A DNA stretch of 64,000 nt from 2-02-FULL-55-14 sp964473365 (GCA_964473365.1 CAYYOV010000008.1:29791-93790); one strand, 5' to 3'; counted from the first letter of the stretch, positions 40,434 to 49,353 are shown. Program-made: numbers and translations. Notes: a model not told the origin generated them from the letters alone.

Positions 40434-41119
40434 GATGGAGTCTTCGATCGGGGCGAGCGTTCGATGAACTTCCAACCTCCGACCATGGACGACGTGACTC
40501 CGCGTCCTTCGACGTAGTCATGGTAGAACACCAGGTAGACATGGACCATGGAGAAGATGACGAAGAACCAGGTCATCATGTGATGCCACTGGCGAACGGC
40601 AAAATCCCCGCCCATCAGAGGCACAAACCAGGCGAACAGACTCGGCAACCAGGCATCGCTCATGGCCGCGTACATGCCGAACCCCGTGAGGCATTGGAAC
40701 AGGAAGACCAGGAACGAAAGGAAGTACGTGAACCCTGCCAGAGAATTGTGTCCGATCGATTCGAGGGGTTTGGTCTGGGCCTGGAGAATGTCAACCTTCA
40801 GGACCTCGACAACCTCCTTGAGCTGCTCCCTGCGATGCGGGATGAAGTTCTGCCATCGCGCGAATCGGTTTCCGACGAATCCCCAGTAGATGCGGAACAC
40901 GAAGTTGAAGAAGAAGACGAACGCCGCGACGAAGTGTATGAAGCGGACCCACCCGAACCAGTAGCTGAAAGAGGCCTCGGAGGAGCTCGAGATGGCGAAC
41001 GGTCTCCCGATGAGAAGGCCCGTGTGGATGAGGACGACGATGGCCAGTACGTTGATCCAATGATAGTACCGTACGGGCAACTGCCAAACGTACACGCGCC
41101 CCAACGTATTGCGTTCCAT
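40430..41119 (-). CDS. hyaC: Hydrogenase b-type cytochrome subunit
   Basis: The 229-residue membrane protein has four helices and heme-ligand histidines in VRYYHWINVLAIVVLIHTG, FIHFVAAFVFFF, and WHHMMTWFFVIFSMVHVYL. It matches HyaC/HoxZ, which passes electrons from the small subunit to the quinone pool and anchors the enzyme. ATG 41119 is preceded by GGAGG about 6 nt upstream; the longer frame to 41443 runs inside hyaB. Confidence 0.93.
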   Translation of the reverse strand: MERNTLGRVYVWQLPVRYYHWINVLAIVVLIHTGLLIGRPFAISSSSEASFSYWFGWVRFIHFVAAFVFFFNFVFRIYWGFVGNRFARWQNFIPHRREQLKEVVEVLKVDILQAQTKPLESIGHNSLAGFTYFLSFLVFLFQCLTGFGMYAAMSDAWLPSLFAWFVPLMGGDFAVRQWHHMMTWFFVIFSMVHVYLVFYHDYVEGRGVTSSMVGGWKFIERSPRSKTPS

Positions 41120-41130
41120 GGGCGCCTCCG

Positions 41131-42849
41131 TTAGAAGGTGTCGAGTTGGTGGATATAGCGCCCCTTCTCGTCGTAGAGGTGCACCGCGCAGGCAATGCAC
41201 GGATCGAACGAGTGGATCGTGCGCAGGATCTCGACCGGCTGATCGGGATTCTTGACCGGTGTACCGATCAGCGCTTCCTCGTACGCCGACCGCTTGCCGG
41301 CCGCATCGCGGGGCGAAGCGTTCCAGGTGCTGGGAACAACGAGCTGGTAGTTGTCGATCTTCTGGTCTTTGATCACGATCCAGTGGGCCAACGCCCCGCG
41401 GGGCGCTTCGGACATTCCGACCCCCTTGGCTTCTGCCGGCCACGTCTCGGGCTCCCAGTTCGTCTTGTCGAACGTGCGCGTGTCACCGTTCTTGATGTTC
41501 GACAACAGCTGTTGGTAGAACTCTTTCGACCAGCGGGCGATCAACTGCGTCTCGAGTCCACGGGCTGCGGTGCGGCCGAGCGTCGAGAAGAGCGCCCCGA
41601 CAGGAACGTCGAGGGCCTTCAGCGCGCCGTTGACGCTTTCCTGCACCTCTTTGTTGCCGCGCGCATAGGCCACCAGCAGTCGCGCCAACGGACCGACCTC
41701 CATGGCATGTCCCCTCCACCGCGGAGTCTTGAGCCAGCTGTACTTCTGCTCCACCTCCAGATGCTCATACGGCGGTTTCGGTCCGGTGTAGTTGAGCTTC
41801 GTCTCGCCTGACCACGGATGCAGCGGAGTTCCGTCTCCTCCGGCGTACGCATACCATGAATGCGTGATGTCTTCCTGGATCTGCATCGCGTCGGCGCCGT
41901 CGACCTCGTGCACCTTCGACAGGTCGCGGTCGAGGATCGCGCCTCGCGGAAACTTGAACGATGAAGGATCATTGTATCCGTTCGTCGGCAGGTCGCCGTA
42001 GGCGAGATAGTTCTTGAGTCCGCCTCCGATCGCTCCCCAGTCCTTGTAGAATCCTGCCACCGCCAGTAGGTCGGGAATGTAGACCTGATCGATGAACGCC
42101 TCTGCGTCCTCGAACAACGTACCGACGAGGGCGAGACGTTCGGCATTGAGCGCGTTCGATTCATCCGTGTTTATGGAACAGGGGACCCCCCCCACGAGGT
42201 AGTTCGGATGCGGGTTCTTTCCGCCAAAGACCGTGTGGACCTTCACGATCTCCTTCTGCCACTCGAGTGCTTCCAGATAGTGCGCTGTCCCGAGCAGGTT
42301 GACCTCGGCGGGCAGCTTGTAGGCGCCATGTCCCCAATAGCCGTTGGCGAAAATGCCCAGCTGGCCGCTCTCGACGAACGCCTTCAGCCGCTTCTGCACG
42401 TCGGCGAAATACTTTGGCGAACTCTTTGGCCAATTCGAGATGCTCTGCGCAATCTCGCTTGTCTTCTTGGGATCGGCCTTCAGAGCGCTAACGACGTCGA
42501 CCCAGTCGAGCGCATGGAGATGATAGAAGTGGACGACATGGTCCTGCAGATACTGTGCACAGAACATCAGGTTCCGGATGAGCTCCGCGTTCGGAGGCAC
42601 AGTGATGCCGAGCGCGTTTTCCACCGTGCGAACCGATGCGAGCGCGTGGACCGTCGTGCAGACGCCGCAGGCCCGTTCGGTGAAGGCCCAGGCATCGCGG
42701 GGGTCCCGGCCTTTCAAGATCAGCTCAAATCCACGGACCATTGTGCCGGAGCTGTAGGCATCGACGATCCGGCCGTCCTTGATCTCAGCTTCGATGCGCA
42801 GATGTCCTTCGATGCGGGTGATGGGGTCGACCACGATGCGTGTGGACAT
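41131..42849 (-). CDS. hyaB: [NiFe]-hydrogenase large subunit
   Basis: The 572-residue catalytic subunit has the L1 motif RACGVCTTVHALAS (Cys61, Cys64) and the L2 motif DPCIACAVH (Cys551, Cys554), whose four cysteines hold the NiFe centre. The residues after His557 (15, LYDEKGRYIHQLDTF) form the tail removed by the maturation protease encoded two genes downstream. The N-terminal VVDPITRIEGHLRIE is typical of group 1. The ATG overlaps the last base of the small-subunit stop, so subunit synthesis is coupled. Confidence 0.96.
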   Translation of the reverse strand: MSTRIVVDPITRIEGHLRIEAEIKDGRIVDAYSSGTMVRGFELILKGRDPRDAWAFTERACGVCTTVHALASVRTVENALGITVPPNAELIRNLMFCAQYLQDHVVHFYHLHALDWVDVVSALKADPKKTSEIAQSISNWPKSSPKYFADVQKRLKAFVESGQLGIFANGYWGHGAYKLPAEVNLLGTAHYLEALEWQKEIVKVHTVFGGKNPHPNYLVGGVPCSINTDESNALNAERLALVGTLFEDAEAFIDQVYIPDLLAVAGFYKDWGAIGGGLKNYLAYGDLPTNGYNDPSSFKFPRGAILDRDLSKVHEVDGADAMQIQEDITHSWYAYAGGDGTPLHPWSGETKLNYTGPKPPYEHLEVEQKYSWLKTPRWRGHAMEVGPLARLLVAYARGNKEVQESVNGALKALDVPVGALFSTLGRTAARGLETQLIARWSKEFYQQLLSNIKNGDTRTFDKTNWEPETWPAEAKGVGMSEAPRGALAHWIVIKDQKIDNYQLVVPSTWNASPRDAAGKRSAYEEALIGTPVKNPDQPVEILRTIHSFDPCIACAVHLYDEKGRYIHQLDTF

Positions 42850-43970
42850 TACGCACCTCCTTTCTTGGGCTCGGACACCCGGTCGCTCGATTCGATCGCC
42901 TCACGGATCTGCTTGCGTTTGCGGATGTTGGTGCTGACCGCGTGGGCGGCGATGCCGACGGCAGTTGCCGCCCCGAGCGCAACGCCGATCGAATCGGCCG
43001 TCGTCTCGATCCCGAAGCCGGGGAAGGATGCCAGATGCCGGTAGAACGGGCCGTTGTCCCAGAAGTTCGCCTCGCTGCAGCCGATGCATCCGTGGCCCGA
43101 CTGGATCGGGAAACTGACGCCGTTGTTCCAGCGCATGACACCACACGCATTGTAGGTCACTGGACCGCGGCATCCCATCTTGTAGAGGCAGAAGCCGCGC
43201 TTGGCATTCTCGTCGTCGAACGATTCGACGAACAGGCCTGCATCGTAGTTGGGCCGACGGTAGCACGTGTCGTGGACGCGTCGGGAGTAGAACGCCTTGG
43301 GGCGTCCAAGGCCGTCGAGCTGCGGAATGCGGTCGAACGCCAGCAGGTGGACGATGACGCCGGCCATGACCTCGGCGATGGGCGGACATCCCGGCACGTT
43401 GATGACCGGAACGCCGGAAATGAGTTTGTGAACCGGTGTCGCGCCGGTCGGGTTCGGCTTTGAGGCCTGGATACATCCGTTCGAGGCGCAACTTCCCCAG
43501 GCCACGACCGCCTTGGCATCCTTGGCCGCTTCGCGGCAGATGTCGAGTGCCGTGCGGCCGGCGATGCAGCAGTAGACGCCGTCCTCCTCCGTGGGTATCG
43601 ATCCCTCCACCAGCATCAGGTATTCACCCTTATACTTCTTCATCGTGTCGTGCAACGCCGCTTCAGCCTGATGACCCGCGGCAGCCTGCAAGGTCTCCGT
43701 ATAGTCAAGTGAAATCTTGTCCAGTACGATGTCCGAGACGATCGGGTGCGAGGACCGTATAAAGGACTCACTGCAGCAGGTACATTCCTGGAAGTGGAAC
43801 CACACAACCGGGAGCCTGGGCTTTTTCTCCATGGCCCGGACGACCTGGCCAACGCCGCTGGCTTCGATCCCCGCGGCTGCGGCAAGCCAGGATGCGAACC
43901 GGATGAAATCGCGGCGCGAGACTCCGCGGATTTGCATGTGCTCCCACATGGTCGGACGGAGGTCTTCCAT
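42849..43970 (-). CDS. hyaA: [NiFe]-hydrogenase small subunit, O2-tolerant (six-Cys) type
   Basis: The 373-residue precursor has a twin-arginine signal (SRRDFIRFASWLAAAAG, about 18-34), so the folded heterodimer is exported by Tat. Proximal-cluster cysteines are C63, C65, C66, C161, C166 and C195. They fall at a constant +46 offset from E. coli Hyd-1 C17, C19, C20, C115, C120 and C149, so both supernumerary cysteines of the [4Fe-3S] cluster are present. Medial and distal cluster motifs follow (DTCYRRPNYDAG, CLYKMGCRGP, HGCIGCSE). A C-terminal membrane anchor (about 330-350) contacts the cytochrome. ATG 43970 has GGAG 6 nt upstream. Confidence 0.96.
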   Translation of the reverse strand: MEDLRPTMWEHMQIRGVSRRDFIRFASWLAAAAGIEASGVGQVVRAMEKKPRLPVVWFHFQECTCCSESFIRSSHPIVSDIVLDKISLDYTETLQAAAGHQAEAALHDTMKKYKGEYLMLVEGSIPTEEDGVYCCIAGRTALDICREAAKDAKAVVAWGSCASNGCIQASKPNPTGATPVHKLISGVPVINVPGCPPIAEVMAGVIVHLLAFDRIPQLDGLGRPKAFYSRRVHDTCYRRPNYDAGLFVESFDDENAKRGFCLYKMGCRGPVTYNACGVMRWNNGVSFPIQSGHGCIGCSEANFWDNGPFYRHLASFPGFGIETTADSIGVALGAATAVGIAAHAVSTNIRKRKQIREAIESSDRVSEPKKGGA

Positions 43971-44036
43971 GTGTTTCTCCTTGATGAGTGAGGTAGGGTG
44001 GTCAGTCAAGTGCACTGTCATCGGACCGGGATGGTC

Positions 44037-44291
44037 TCAGTCACGTTGGCTTTCGTCGTTCCTGGCGGGTACAAAAGGCCGAAGTCGCTCGATCCGCAGG
44101 ACCGCGTCGAGCTCGACCTGGTCTCCGAGGTGGAATTCCATCGACGTGTCGATCTCTACATCGAACCGGACGCGTTCGGCCGCAATGTTGACAATGTCTC
44201 GGCCCGAACGGCCGAAGACTTCGACGATGGTCCCCACGAGCCGAAAAGGCGTCTCGCCCGGTTGGAGTGTCCGTTTTGGGCGCGGTACCAT
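44037..44291 (-). CDS. Hypothetical 84-aa protein at the head of the hydrogenase operon
   Basis: A frame from ATG 44291 gives 84 residues, beta-rich by eye (LVGTIVEVFGRSG, RVRFDVEIDTSMEFHLGDQVELDAVLRIERL in two parts), possibly an OB or barrel fold. It has no cysteines, signal peptide or membrane helix. It lies just downstream of the sigma-54 promoter and 66 bp before hyaA. The expected transcription start is only about 4 nt before this ATG, so a leaderless message or an internal GTG start (about codon 19) should be considered. I do not recognise the family. Confidence 0.5.
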   Translation of the reverse strand: MVPRPKRTLQPGETPFRLVGTIVEVFGRSGRDIVNIAAERVRFDVEIDTSMEFHLGDQVELDAVLRIERLRPFVPARNDESQRD

Positions 44292-44305
44292 GATCGCGGA
44301 CTCTG

Positions 44306-44321
44306 TGCAAACCTCGCGCCA
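44306..44321 (-). promoter_or_regulatory. Sigma-54 (-24/-12) promoter of the hydrogenase operon
   Basis: The minus strand reads TGGCGCGAGGTTTGCA. Against the consensus TGGCACR-N4-TTGCW it matches at every defined position but one (A to G), with the required GG-N10-GC spacing. It directs transcription toward hyaA, and an RpoN-activator gene lies immediately upstream. Predicted start near 44295. Confidence 0.85.
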
Positions 44322-44377
44322 CGAAAGAAGCGTTGTTTCCTGCAGGGAGGGGGTGATGCGGCAGTGGAACTCGCGGA

Positions 44378-44409
44378 TGACCGCAGGTCAGCTCACGGAA
44401 AGCCGTAAG
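44378..44409. promoter_or_regulatory. Candidate activator-binding inverted repeats
   Basis: TGACC-GCA-GGTCA (44378-44390, perfect) is followed by CTCACGG-AAAG-CCGTAAG (44392-44409, 6 of 7 pairs). The pair lies about 57-103 bp upstream of the sigma-54 promoter, suitable for an enhancer-binding protein. Confidence 0.5.
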
Positions 44410-44430
44410 CGAGGCCTGTTGGTCGGGGGG

Positions 44431-45426
44431 TCACTCGACCCGGCACTCGTGGGGTTCACCGGGCGTGATGTGGTACTTCTTCAACTTGTCACGGAGCGTC
44501 GAAAGGCTCATCTTGAGGCTGCGGGCAGCCTGACTTTGGTTCCAACCGCTGTCTTGGAGAGCCTGACGGATCAGGTTGGTTTCGAGGCACTCCACTATTT
44601 CAACAAACGACATATCTCCAACGGAAAGGCAGCGACTGCATGCCTTCAGGACTCCCTCAAGTGAACCTTCCTGTTGGACCTCTGCCGGGAGGTCCTTTAC
44701 GATGATCGTTCCCTCGGTGAACAGTGCTGCCCGTTGGATGACGTTGCGAAGTTCCCGAATGTTCCCCGGCCAATCGTAGCGTACGAGAGAACTGAAGGCC
44801 GCGTCGGAGATCCGGAGTCCTTTTCCGTTCCGATAGCGATCGAGGAAGAAATTCACCAGGAGCGGAATGTCGTCGCGACGTTTTCGGAGCGGGGGGATCT
44901 CGACTGGCACGACATTGATCCGGTAGTAGAGATCGGGGCGGAATGTCCCGTGATCGACAGCGAGACGGAGGTCGATCTTGCTGGCGCATACGACACGGAC
45001 ATCGATGGGAATGACCTTGGTGCCCCCGACCCTCAGAATCTCCATCGATTCGAGCACGCGGAGCAGCTTGGATTGCAGCGCCAGCGGGAAATCGTCGATA
45101 TCATCGAGGAAGATGGTACCTCCATCGGCCATTTCGAACAGGCCCTTCTTCTCCGCGGTCGCACCGGTGTAGGCCCCGCGTTCGTGCCCGAACAATTCGC
45201 TTTCCAGAAGATCGGGGGGGAGGGCTGCCAGGCCTACCTTCACGAACGGCTGACCGTTGCGATCACTCGTCCGGTGGATGTACTCGGCCAGAAGTTCCTT
45301 TCCCACACCGGTTTCGCCGATCAGAAGGACCGTGCTGGAGGAAGCCGCGGCCGTGTCAATGCGGCCGATGATCGCTCGCATCTCGGGCCCGCTAGCGATG
45401 AAGCTCAAGGAGGAGGTGGGTCTCAT
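44431..45426 (-). CDS. Sigma-54-dependent Fis-family activator without sensor domain
   Basis: The 331-residue protein begins almost directly with the AAA+ domain: Walker A GETGVGKE (37-44), the sigma-54-contact loop GAYTGA (84-89), Walker B GGTIFLDDID, the arginine-finger region and WPGNIRELRNVIQRA. A Fis-type helix-turn-helix ends it (about 285-325, WNQSQAARSLKMSLSTLRDKL). No receiver, GAF or PAS domain is present, unlike HoxA/HydG-type hydrogenase regulators, so signal input must come from a partner or from expression level. It is encoded just upstream of the sigma-54 promoter in the same orientation. Confidence 0.92.
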   Translation of the reverse strand: MRPTSSLSFIASGPEMRAIIGRIDTAAASSSTVLLIGETGVGKELLAEYIHRTSDRNGQPFVKVGLAALPPDLLESELFGHERGAYTGATAEKKGLFEMADGGTIFLDDIDDFPLALQSKLLRVLESMEILRVGGTKVIPIDVRVVCASKIDLRLAVDHGTFRPDLYYRINVVPVEIPPLRKRRDDIPLLVNFFLDRYRNGKGLRISDAAFSSLVRYDWPGNIRELRNVIQRAALFTEGTIIVKDLPAEVQQEGSLEGVLKACSRCLSVGDMSFVEIVECLETNLIRQALQDSGWNQSQAARSLKMSLSTLRDKLKKYHITPGEPHECRVE

Positions 45427-45514
45427 GCAACTGCTCTGAAGGTGCCGGGATGTTGCTGAAAATGGGATTAGGAATCAAGGGCTGTTTGGCGCCGCAGCGC
45501 CATCCGTTCACGAC

Positions 45515-45546
45515 TTGACAGTGATACCGTGTTGGTGGACATTAAT
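45515..45546 (+). promoter_or_regulatory. Possible promoter of the Asp-box T9SS gene
   Basis: TTGACA at 45515-45520 is an exact -35 hexamer. The best -10 candidate (ATTAAT, 45541-45546) is spaced about 20 bp, longer than ideal. Confidence 0.35.
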
Positions 45547-45575
45547 GCAGGTACACCTTCGACTAAGGAAATTCG

Positions 45576-47156
45576 ATGAAAAACCTCTCAGGAAGCCTGG
45601 CCAAAACGGTTTTCTTCGGTTCCCTGCTCTGCTCCTCATGGAGCGAGGCGCAATTGCTCAATTATCGGGTCAGCTCGCCGGCCCGCACTGATCCGAATGA
45701 GGTGAGCATCGCGATCAACCCGACCGATCCGCAAAATCTCATCGTCGGCGCGAACTTGCGGTACGCATTCTCTTCCACGGACGGCGGCTACACGTGGACC
45801 ACCCGGCTGCTCCCGACCGGAACGTGGGGCGATCCGGTGGTCACGTTCGACGGAAACGGACGTGCATACTTTGCGCATCTCTCAAATCCTGCCGGAGGCT
45901 ACTTCATTGAACGACTGATCGTTCACCGTTCGTCCGATGGCGGAGCTACGTGGTACGATTCCGCGGGCGTTGGGTATCGTCCTCCAAAGCAGCAGGACAA
46001 AGAATGGATCACTGCTGATATCACGACGTCCCCCTACCGTGATAGATTGTACATGGCGTGGACAGAATTCGACGTGTATGGAAGCGCATCATCGGCCGAC
46101 AGTTCGAGGATCCTGTTCAGCCGCTCGACGAACGGCGGTGGCTCGTGGAGTTCTCCGATCACTTTGAGCGATCGTGGGGGAGACTGTCTGGACGACGACA
46201 TGACGGTAGAAGGGGCTGTCCCGGCCGTCGGGCCGGCCGGACAGGTCTATGTCTCCTGGGCAGGTCCGCTGGGGATCATGTTCGACCGTTCATTTGACGG
46301 GGGAGAGACGTTCGGGAGCGATATCAAGGTTGCAGACCAGCCGGGCGGGTGGGCGTTCGACGTCGATAGTATTTATCGAGCTAATGGCCTGCCGCAGACC
46401 CTGTGCGACGTCAGCGGGTCACCATACCGGGGACGCGTGTACGTCGTCTGGTCCGATCAGCGCTCCGGGCCTACCGACACCGATGTGTACCTTGCCTCAT
46501 CGGACGACCAGGGCACCACGTGGTCGACATCGCGGAAGGTCAACTCGGACGGCGCGGGTCGGCACCAATTCTTTCCATGGGCCGCGATCGACCCGGCGTC
46601 AGGGAATCTCTATCTCGTCTACTACGATCGCCGGCGGACGATGAATGCGCTCACGGAGGTGTATCTTGCGCGTTCATCAGACGGGGGTGCGACCTTCACA
46701 GAATTCCCGATCAGCCAATCGCCGTTCTGGCCGAGAAAGTCGGTCTTCTTCGGCGACTATTCCGGCATTGCGGCGATGAATGGGGTGGTCCATCCAGTGT
46801 GGACACGGCTTGACACGACCATCAGGAGCATCTGGACAGCCAGGATCACTGACGCTGAACTGACCGGCGTTCCGGAAGCTTCGACGATACCCGACGCGAC
46901 TGCACTTCTGCCGGCCTATCCGAATCCGTTCAATCCTTCCACGCGGATCCCCTTTCGATTGTCGCAAGCCGGGCACGTGACGCTGGAGGTGGTCGACGTC
47001 CTCGGTCGCGTGGTCGAACGTTTGGTGGATTCAGACATGGGGGCGGGGGAGATGACGGCGGCGTGGAACGCCGCAGGGATGCCAAGCGGTATCTACGTCG
47101 TGCGTCTGCGAACGCGGGAAGTACAGACGTCCCGGCAGCTCGTGTTGTTGCGGTAA
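45576..47156 (+). CDS. T9SS-exported Asp-box (BNR/sialidase-like) propeller protein
   Basis: The 526-residue protein has a signal peptide (about 1-25, ending WSEAQ). At least five Asp-box motifs are seen: SSTDGGYTW, SSDGGATWYDS, STNGGGSWSS, SSDDQGTTWSTS and SSDGGATFTEF. They indicate a sialidase-like beta-propeller (about 30-430). No catalytic FRIP or Arg triad of true sialidases is evident, so enzymatic activity is doubtful. The sorting domain starts at PAYPNPFNPSTRIPFRL and ends TSRQLVLLR. It is divergent from the sigma-54 activator gene. Confidence 0.85.
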   Translation: MKNLSGSLAKTVFFGSLLCSSWSEAQLLNYRVSSPARTDPNEVSIAINPTDPQNLIVGANLRYAFSSTDGGYTWTTRLLPTGTWGDPVVTFDGNGRAYFAHLSNPAGGYFIERLIVHRSSDGGATWYDSAGVGYRPPKQQDKEWITADITTSPYRDRLYMAWTEFDVYGSASSADSSRILFSRSTNGGGSWSSPITLSDRGGDCLDDDMTVEGAVPAVGPAGQVYVSWAGPLGIMFDRSFDGGETFGSDIKVADQPGGWAFDVDSIYRANGLPQTLCDVSGSPYRGRVYVVWSDQRSGPTDTDVYLASSDDQGTTWSTSRKVNSDGAGRHQFFPWAAIDPASGNLYLVYYDRRRTMNALTEVYLARSSDGGATFTEFPISQSPFWPRKSVFFGDYSGIAAMNGVVHPVWTRLDTTIRSIWTARITDAELTGVPEASTIPDATALLPAYPNPFNPSTRIPFRLSQAGHVTLEVVDVLGRVVERLVDSDMGAGEMTAAWNAAGMPSGIYVVRLRTREVQTSRQLVLLR

Positions 47157-47177
47157 GTTTGTTGGCAGACGGGTCCG

Positions 47178-48665
47178 CTAGAACTGGGCGTAGTGTTCCA
47201 GGACCTTTCGGTAGTGGAACCCGTAGATCGACAGCGTGATCGCCATCGGAAACGTGCGGGGATGTGTGAACAGCGACCAGAAGAAGAGCCGCCAGTACTG
47301 CACCCGTTCTCGACCGAGGACCCCCAGGAGCAGAATCGACTTCAGGAACGCCTGCAGATGAACGCGACTGAGTCGCATGGGGCCGCTCGGGCCCGGGCGG
47401 TACGTGCGCAAGAATGTTCGGACGCGCTCATAGTACTGCTTCGGCGCATAGATCGATTCCAGCACATGTCGATATCCCCTGACGAGCGCATCCGGGTCCA
47501 TCGCAGGGATGAAGTTCGTGGAGAAGTCCGTATTGTCCCCGGACATGGTCGTCAGTAATCTTCCCTCCGCCTGCAGGCGCTTGTAGAGGCGGGTCCCGAC
47601 GGGAGCGTTGAGCAGACCGACCATGGCCGTGACGATCCCGCTTTCCTGGATAAAGTCGATCATGCGCTGGAAGATCGACGCGGGATCGTGATCGAAGCCG
47701 AGGATGAATCCTCCCTGCACCTGGAGTCCGTTCGTTTGCAGGCGGCGGACCGACCCCAGCAGATCACGTTTGCGGTTCGGGATCTTGCGGCATTCGTCGA
47801 GGCTTTCATCATTCGGCGATTCGATCCCAACGAACACCGTAGTGAACCCTGCTTCGACCATCAATCCCATCATGTCGTTATCGTCGGCGAGGTCCACCGA
47901 GACCTCGGTATTGAACAAGAATGGTATCCGACGCCCTCGTCTCCATGCGATCATGGCAGGCAGGATCTCCTGTTTCAACTTTACCCGATTGCCGATAAAG
48001 TTGTCGTCGACGATAAAGACTTCCCCCTTCCATCCGCGGTCGGCCAGCGCATCGAATTCGGCCAGCAATTGATCTGCCTTCTTCGTCCTGGGTCTCCTGC
48101 CGTAGAGCACCGTAATGTCACAGAACTCGCAGTCGAACGGGCATCCCCGCGAATACTGCACGTTCATATTCGAATAGTGATTCATCGTCACGAGGTCCCA
48201 TGCCGGGACAGGGGTCGTCGTGATGTCTGCCCATTCGGCGGAGCGATAGACGCGCTCCGGAGTGCCTCGTGTGAGGTCGGCAAGAAAAGGTGGGAGCGTC
48301 AGTTCTGCTTCGTTGAGGACGAGATGGTCAACGTCAGGGAATTCGTCCGATCGGGCGCTGAACAACGGACCTCCGGCAACGACCCTTCGGCCCAAGTGTC
48401 GGGCGCGGGCGATGACACGGCGGGCGCTGGCTTCCTGGACCGACATCGCCCCGATGAAGACAAGATCGGCCCAAGCGAGATGCTCGTCCGTGAGTTCGCT
48501 GGTGTTCATGTCCACCAGGCGTTTTGACCATGCGGCCGGAAGCATTGACGCGACGGTCAGCAACCCGAGCGGGGGAAAGACGGCCCGCTTCGATACGAAC
48601 TTGATGGCGTGACGAAAGCTCCAGAAGGTCTCTGGAATGGGGGGATTGACGAGTAGTATGCGCAT
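47178..48665 (-). CDS. B12-binding-domain radical SAM protein (DUF4070-type)
   Basis: The 495-residue product has an N-terminal cobalamin-binding-like Rossmann domain (MRILLVNPPIPETFW, about 1-140) and a radical SAM core with the cluster motif RGCPFDCEFCD (CxxxCxxC). A C-terminal DUF4070-like helical region follows (about 360-490). Related enzymes methylate or modify unactivated carbons in lipids and natural products; the substrate here is unknown. ATG 48665 is preceded by GGAGG, whereas the frame extension to 48887 lacks homology. It stands alone, divergent from mce. Confidence 0.87.
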   Translation of the reverse strand: MRILLVNPPIPETFWSFRHAIKFVSKRAVFPPLGLLTVASMLPAAWSKRLVDMNTSELTDEHLAWADLVFIGAMSVQEASARRVIARARHLGRRVVAGGPLFSARSDEFPDVDHLVLNEAELTLPPFLADLTRGTPERVYRSAEWADITTTPVPAWDLVTMNHYSNMNVQYSRGCPFDCEFCDITVLYGRRPRTKKADQLLAEFDALADRGWKGEVFIVDDNFIGNRVKLKQEILPAMIAWRRGRRIPFLFNTEVSVDLADDNDMMGLMVEAGFTTVFVGIESPNDESLDECRKIPNRKRDLLGSVRRLQTNGLQVQGGFILGFDHDPASIFQRMIDFIQESGIVTAMVGLLNAPVGTRLYKRLQAEGRLLTTMSGDNTDFSTNFIPAMDPDALVRGYRHVLESIYAPKQYYERVRTFLRTYRPGPSGPMRLSRVHLQAFLKSILLLGVLGRERVQYWRLFFWSLFTHPRTFPMAITLSIYGFHYRKVLEHYAQF

Positions 48666-48919
48666 CGGCGCACCTCCGTGCAGTGAGGTTGCGGGGCTGG
48701 CCCGACGCGTGGAGGGGGAAAGCCTCACCACAATGTACGGAACCGGTGGCCGGATGCAAGGGCTTGCGTATGCACTCACGTCGAAAGCATAGTTTTTGCC
48801 GTGATGATTGGCTAGTTTCGTTGAAATACGGGCAACGAGAGACCTCTGACAAATGCTTCTGCGCTGCGATGCTCCAGGGGTAATCACCGTCCCAGACCAT
48901 TACCGCTGACGGATATGAG

Positions 48920-49327
48920 ATGAAGACAACCCACATTGAACACATCGGTATCGCCGTTAAGGACCTCACAGAAGCGATCGCCTACTACGAGGAAGTCCTG
49001 GGCCTCCAGTGCTATGGGATCGAAGAGGTGCCCGATCAACAGGTGAAGACGGCGTTCTTTAAGGTGGGTGGGACAAAGATCGAGCTTCTCCAATCGACCT
49101 CACCTGATGGGCCCATCGGTGCATTCATCGAAAAACGGGGGGAAGGGATCCACCACATCGCGTTTGCGGTGGAAGGCCTGACCGGCGCGTTGCGACACGC
49201 AGAGTCGAAGGGCATCCGATTGATCGATGCTCAACCGCGGCGCGGCGCGGAAGGCCTCAACATTGCCTTTCTGCATCCCAAGTCGACGCACGGAGTGCTA
49301 ACGGAACTGTGCGAGCATCCTGCGTGA
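48920..49327 (+). CDS. mce: Methylmalonyl-CoA epimerase
   Basis: The 135-residue glyoxalase-fold protein has the family start IEHIGIAVKDLTEAIAYYEE, metal ligands in HIGIAV and IHHIAFAVE, and FFKVGGTKIELLQST and the final VLTELCE motif. It interconverts (R)- and (S)-methylmalonyl-CoA in propionate metabolism. A possible promoter (TTTTTGC near 48790 and TAGTTTCG near 48812) precedes it. The stop overlaps an alternative GTG start of the next gene. Confidence 0.92.
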   Translation: MKTTHIEHIGIAVKDLTEAIAYYEEVLGLQCYGIEEVPDQQVKTAFFKVGGTKIELLQSTSPDGPIGAFIEKRGEGIHHIAFAVEGLTGALRHAESKGIRLIDAQPRRGAEGLNIAFLHPKSTHGVLTELCEHPA

Positions 49328-49353
49328 GAGCGGCTCGGCAAGTTCGTCTGTCG

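Noticed and set aside
45576..47156. True exo-alpha-sialidase
   Set aside because: Asp-boxes are present, but the FRIP motif and catalytic Arg triad were not found, so only a sialidase-like propeller is claimed.
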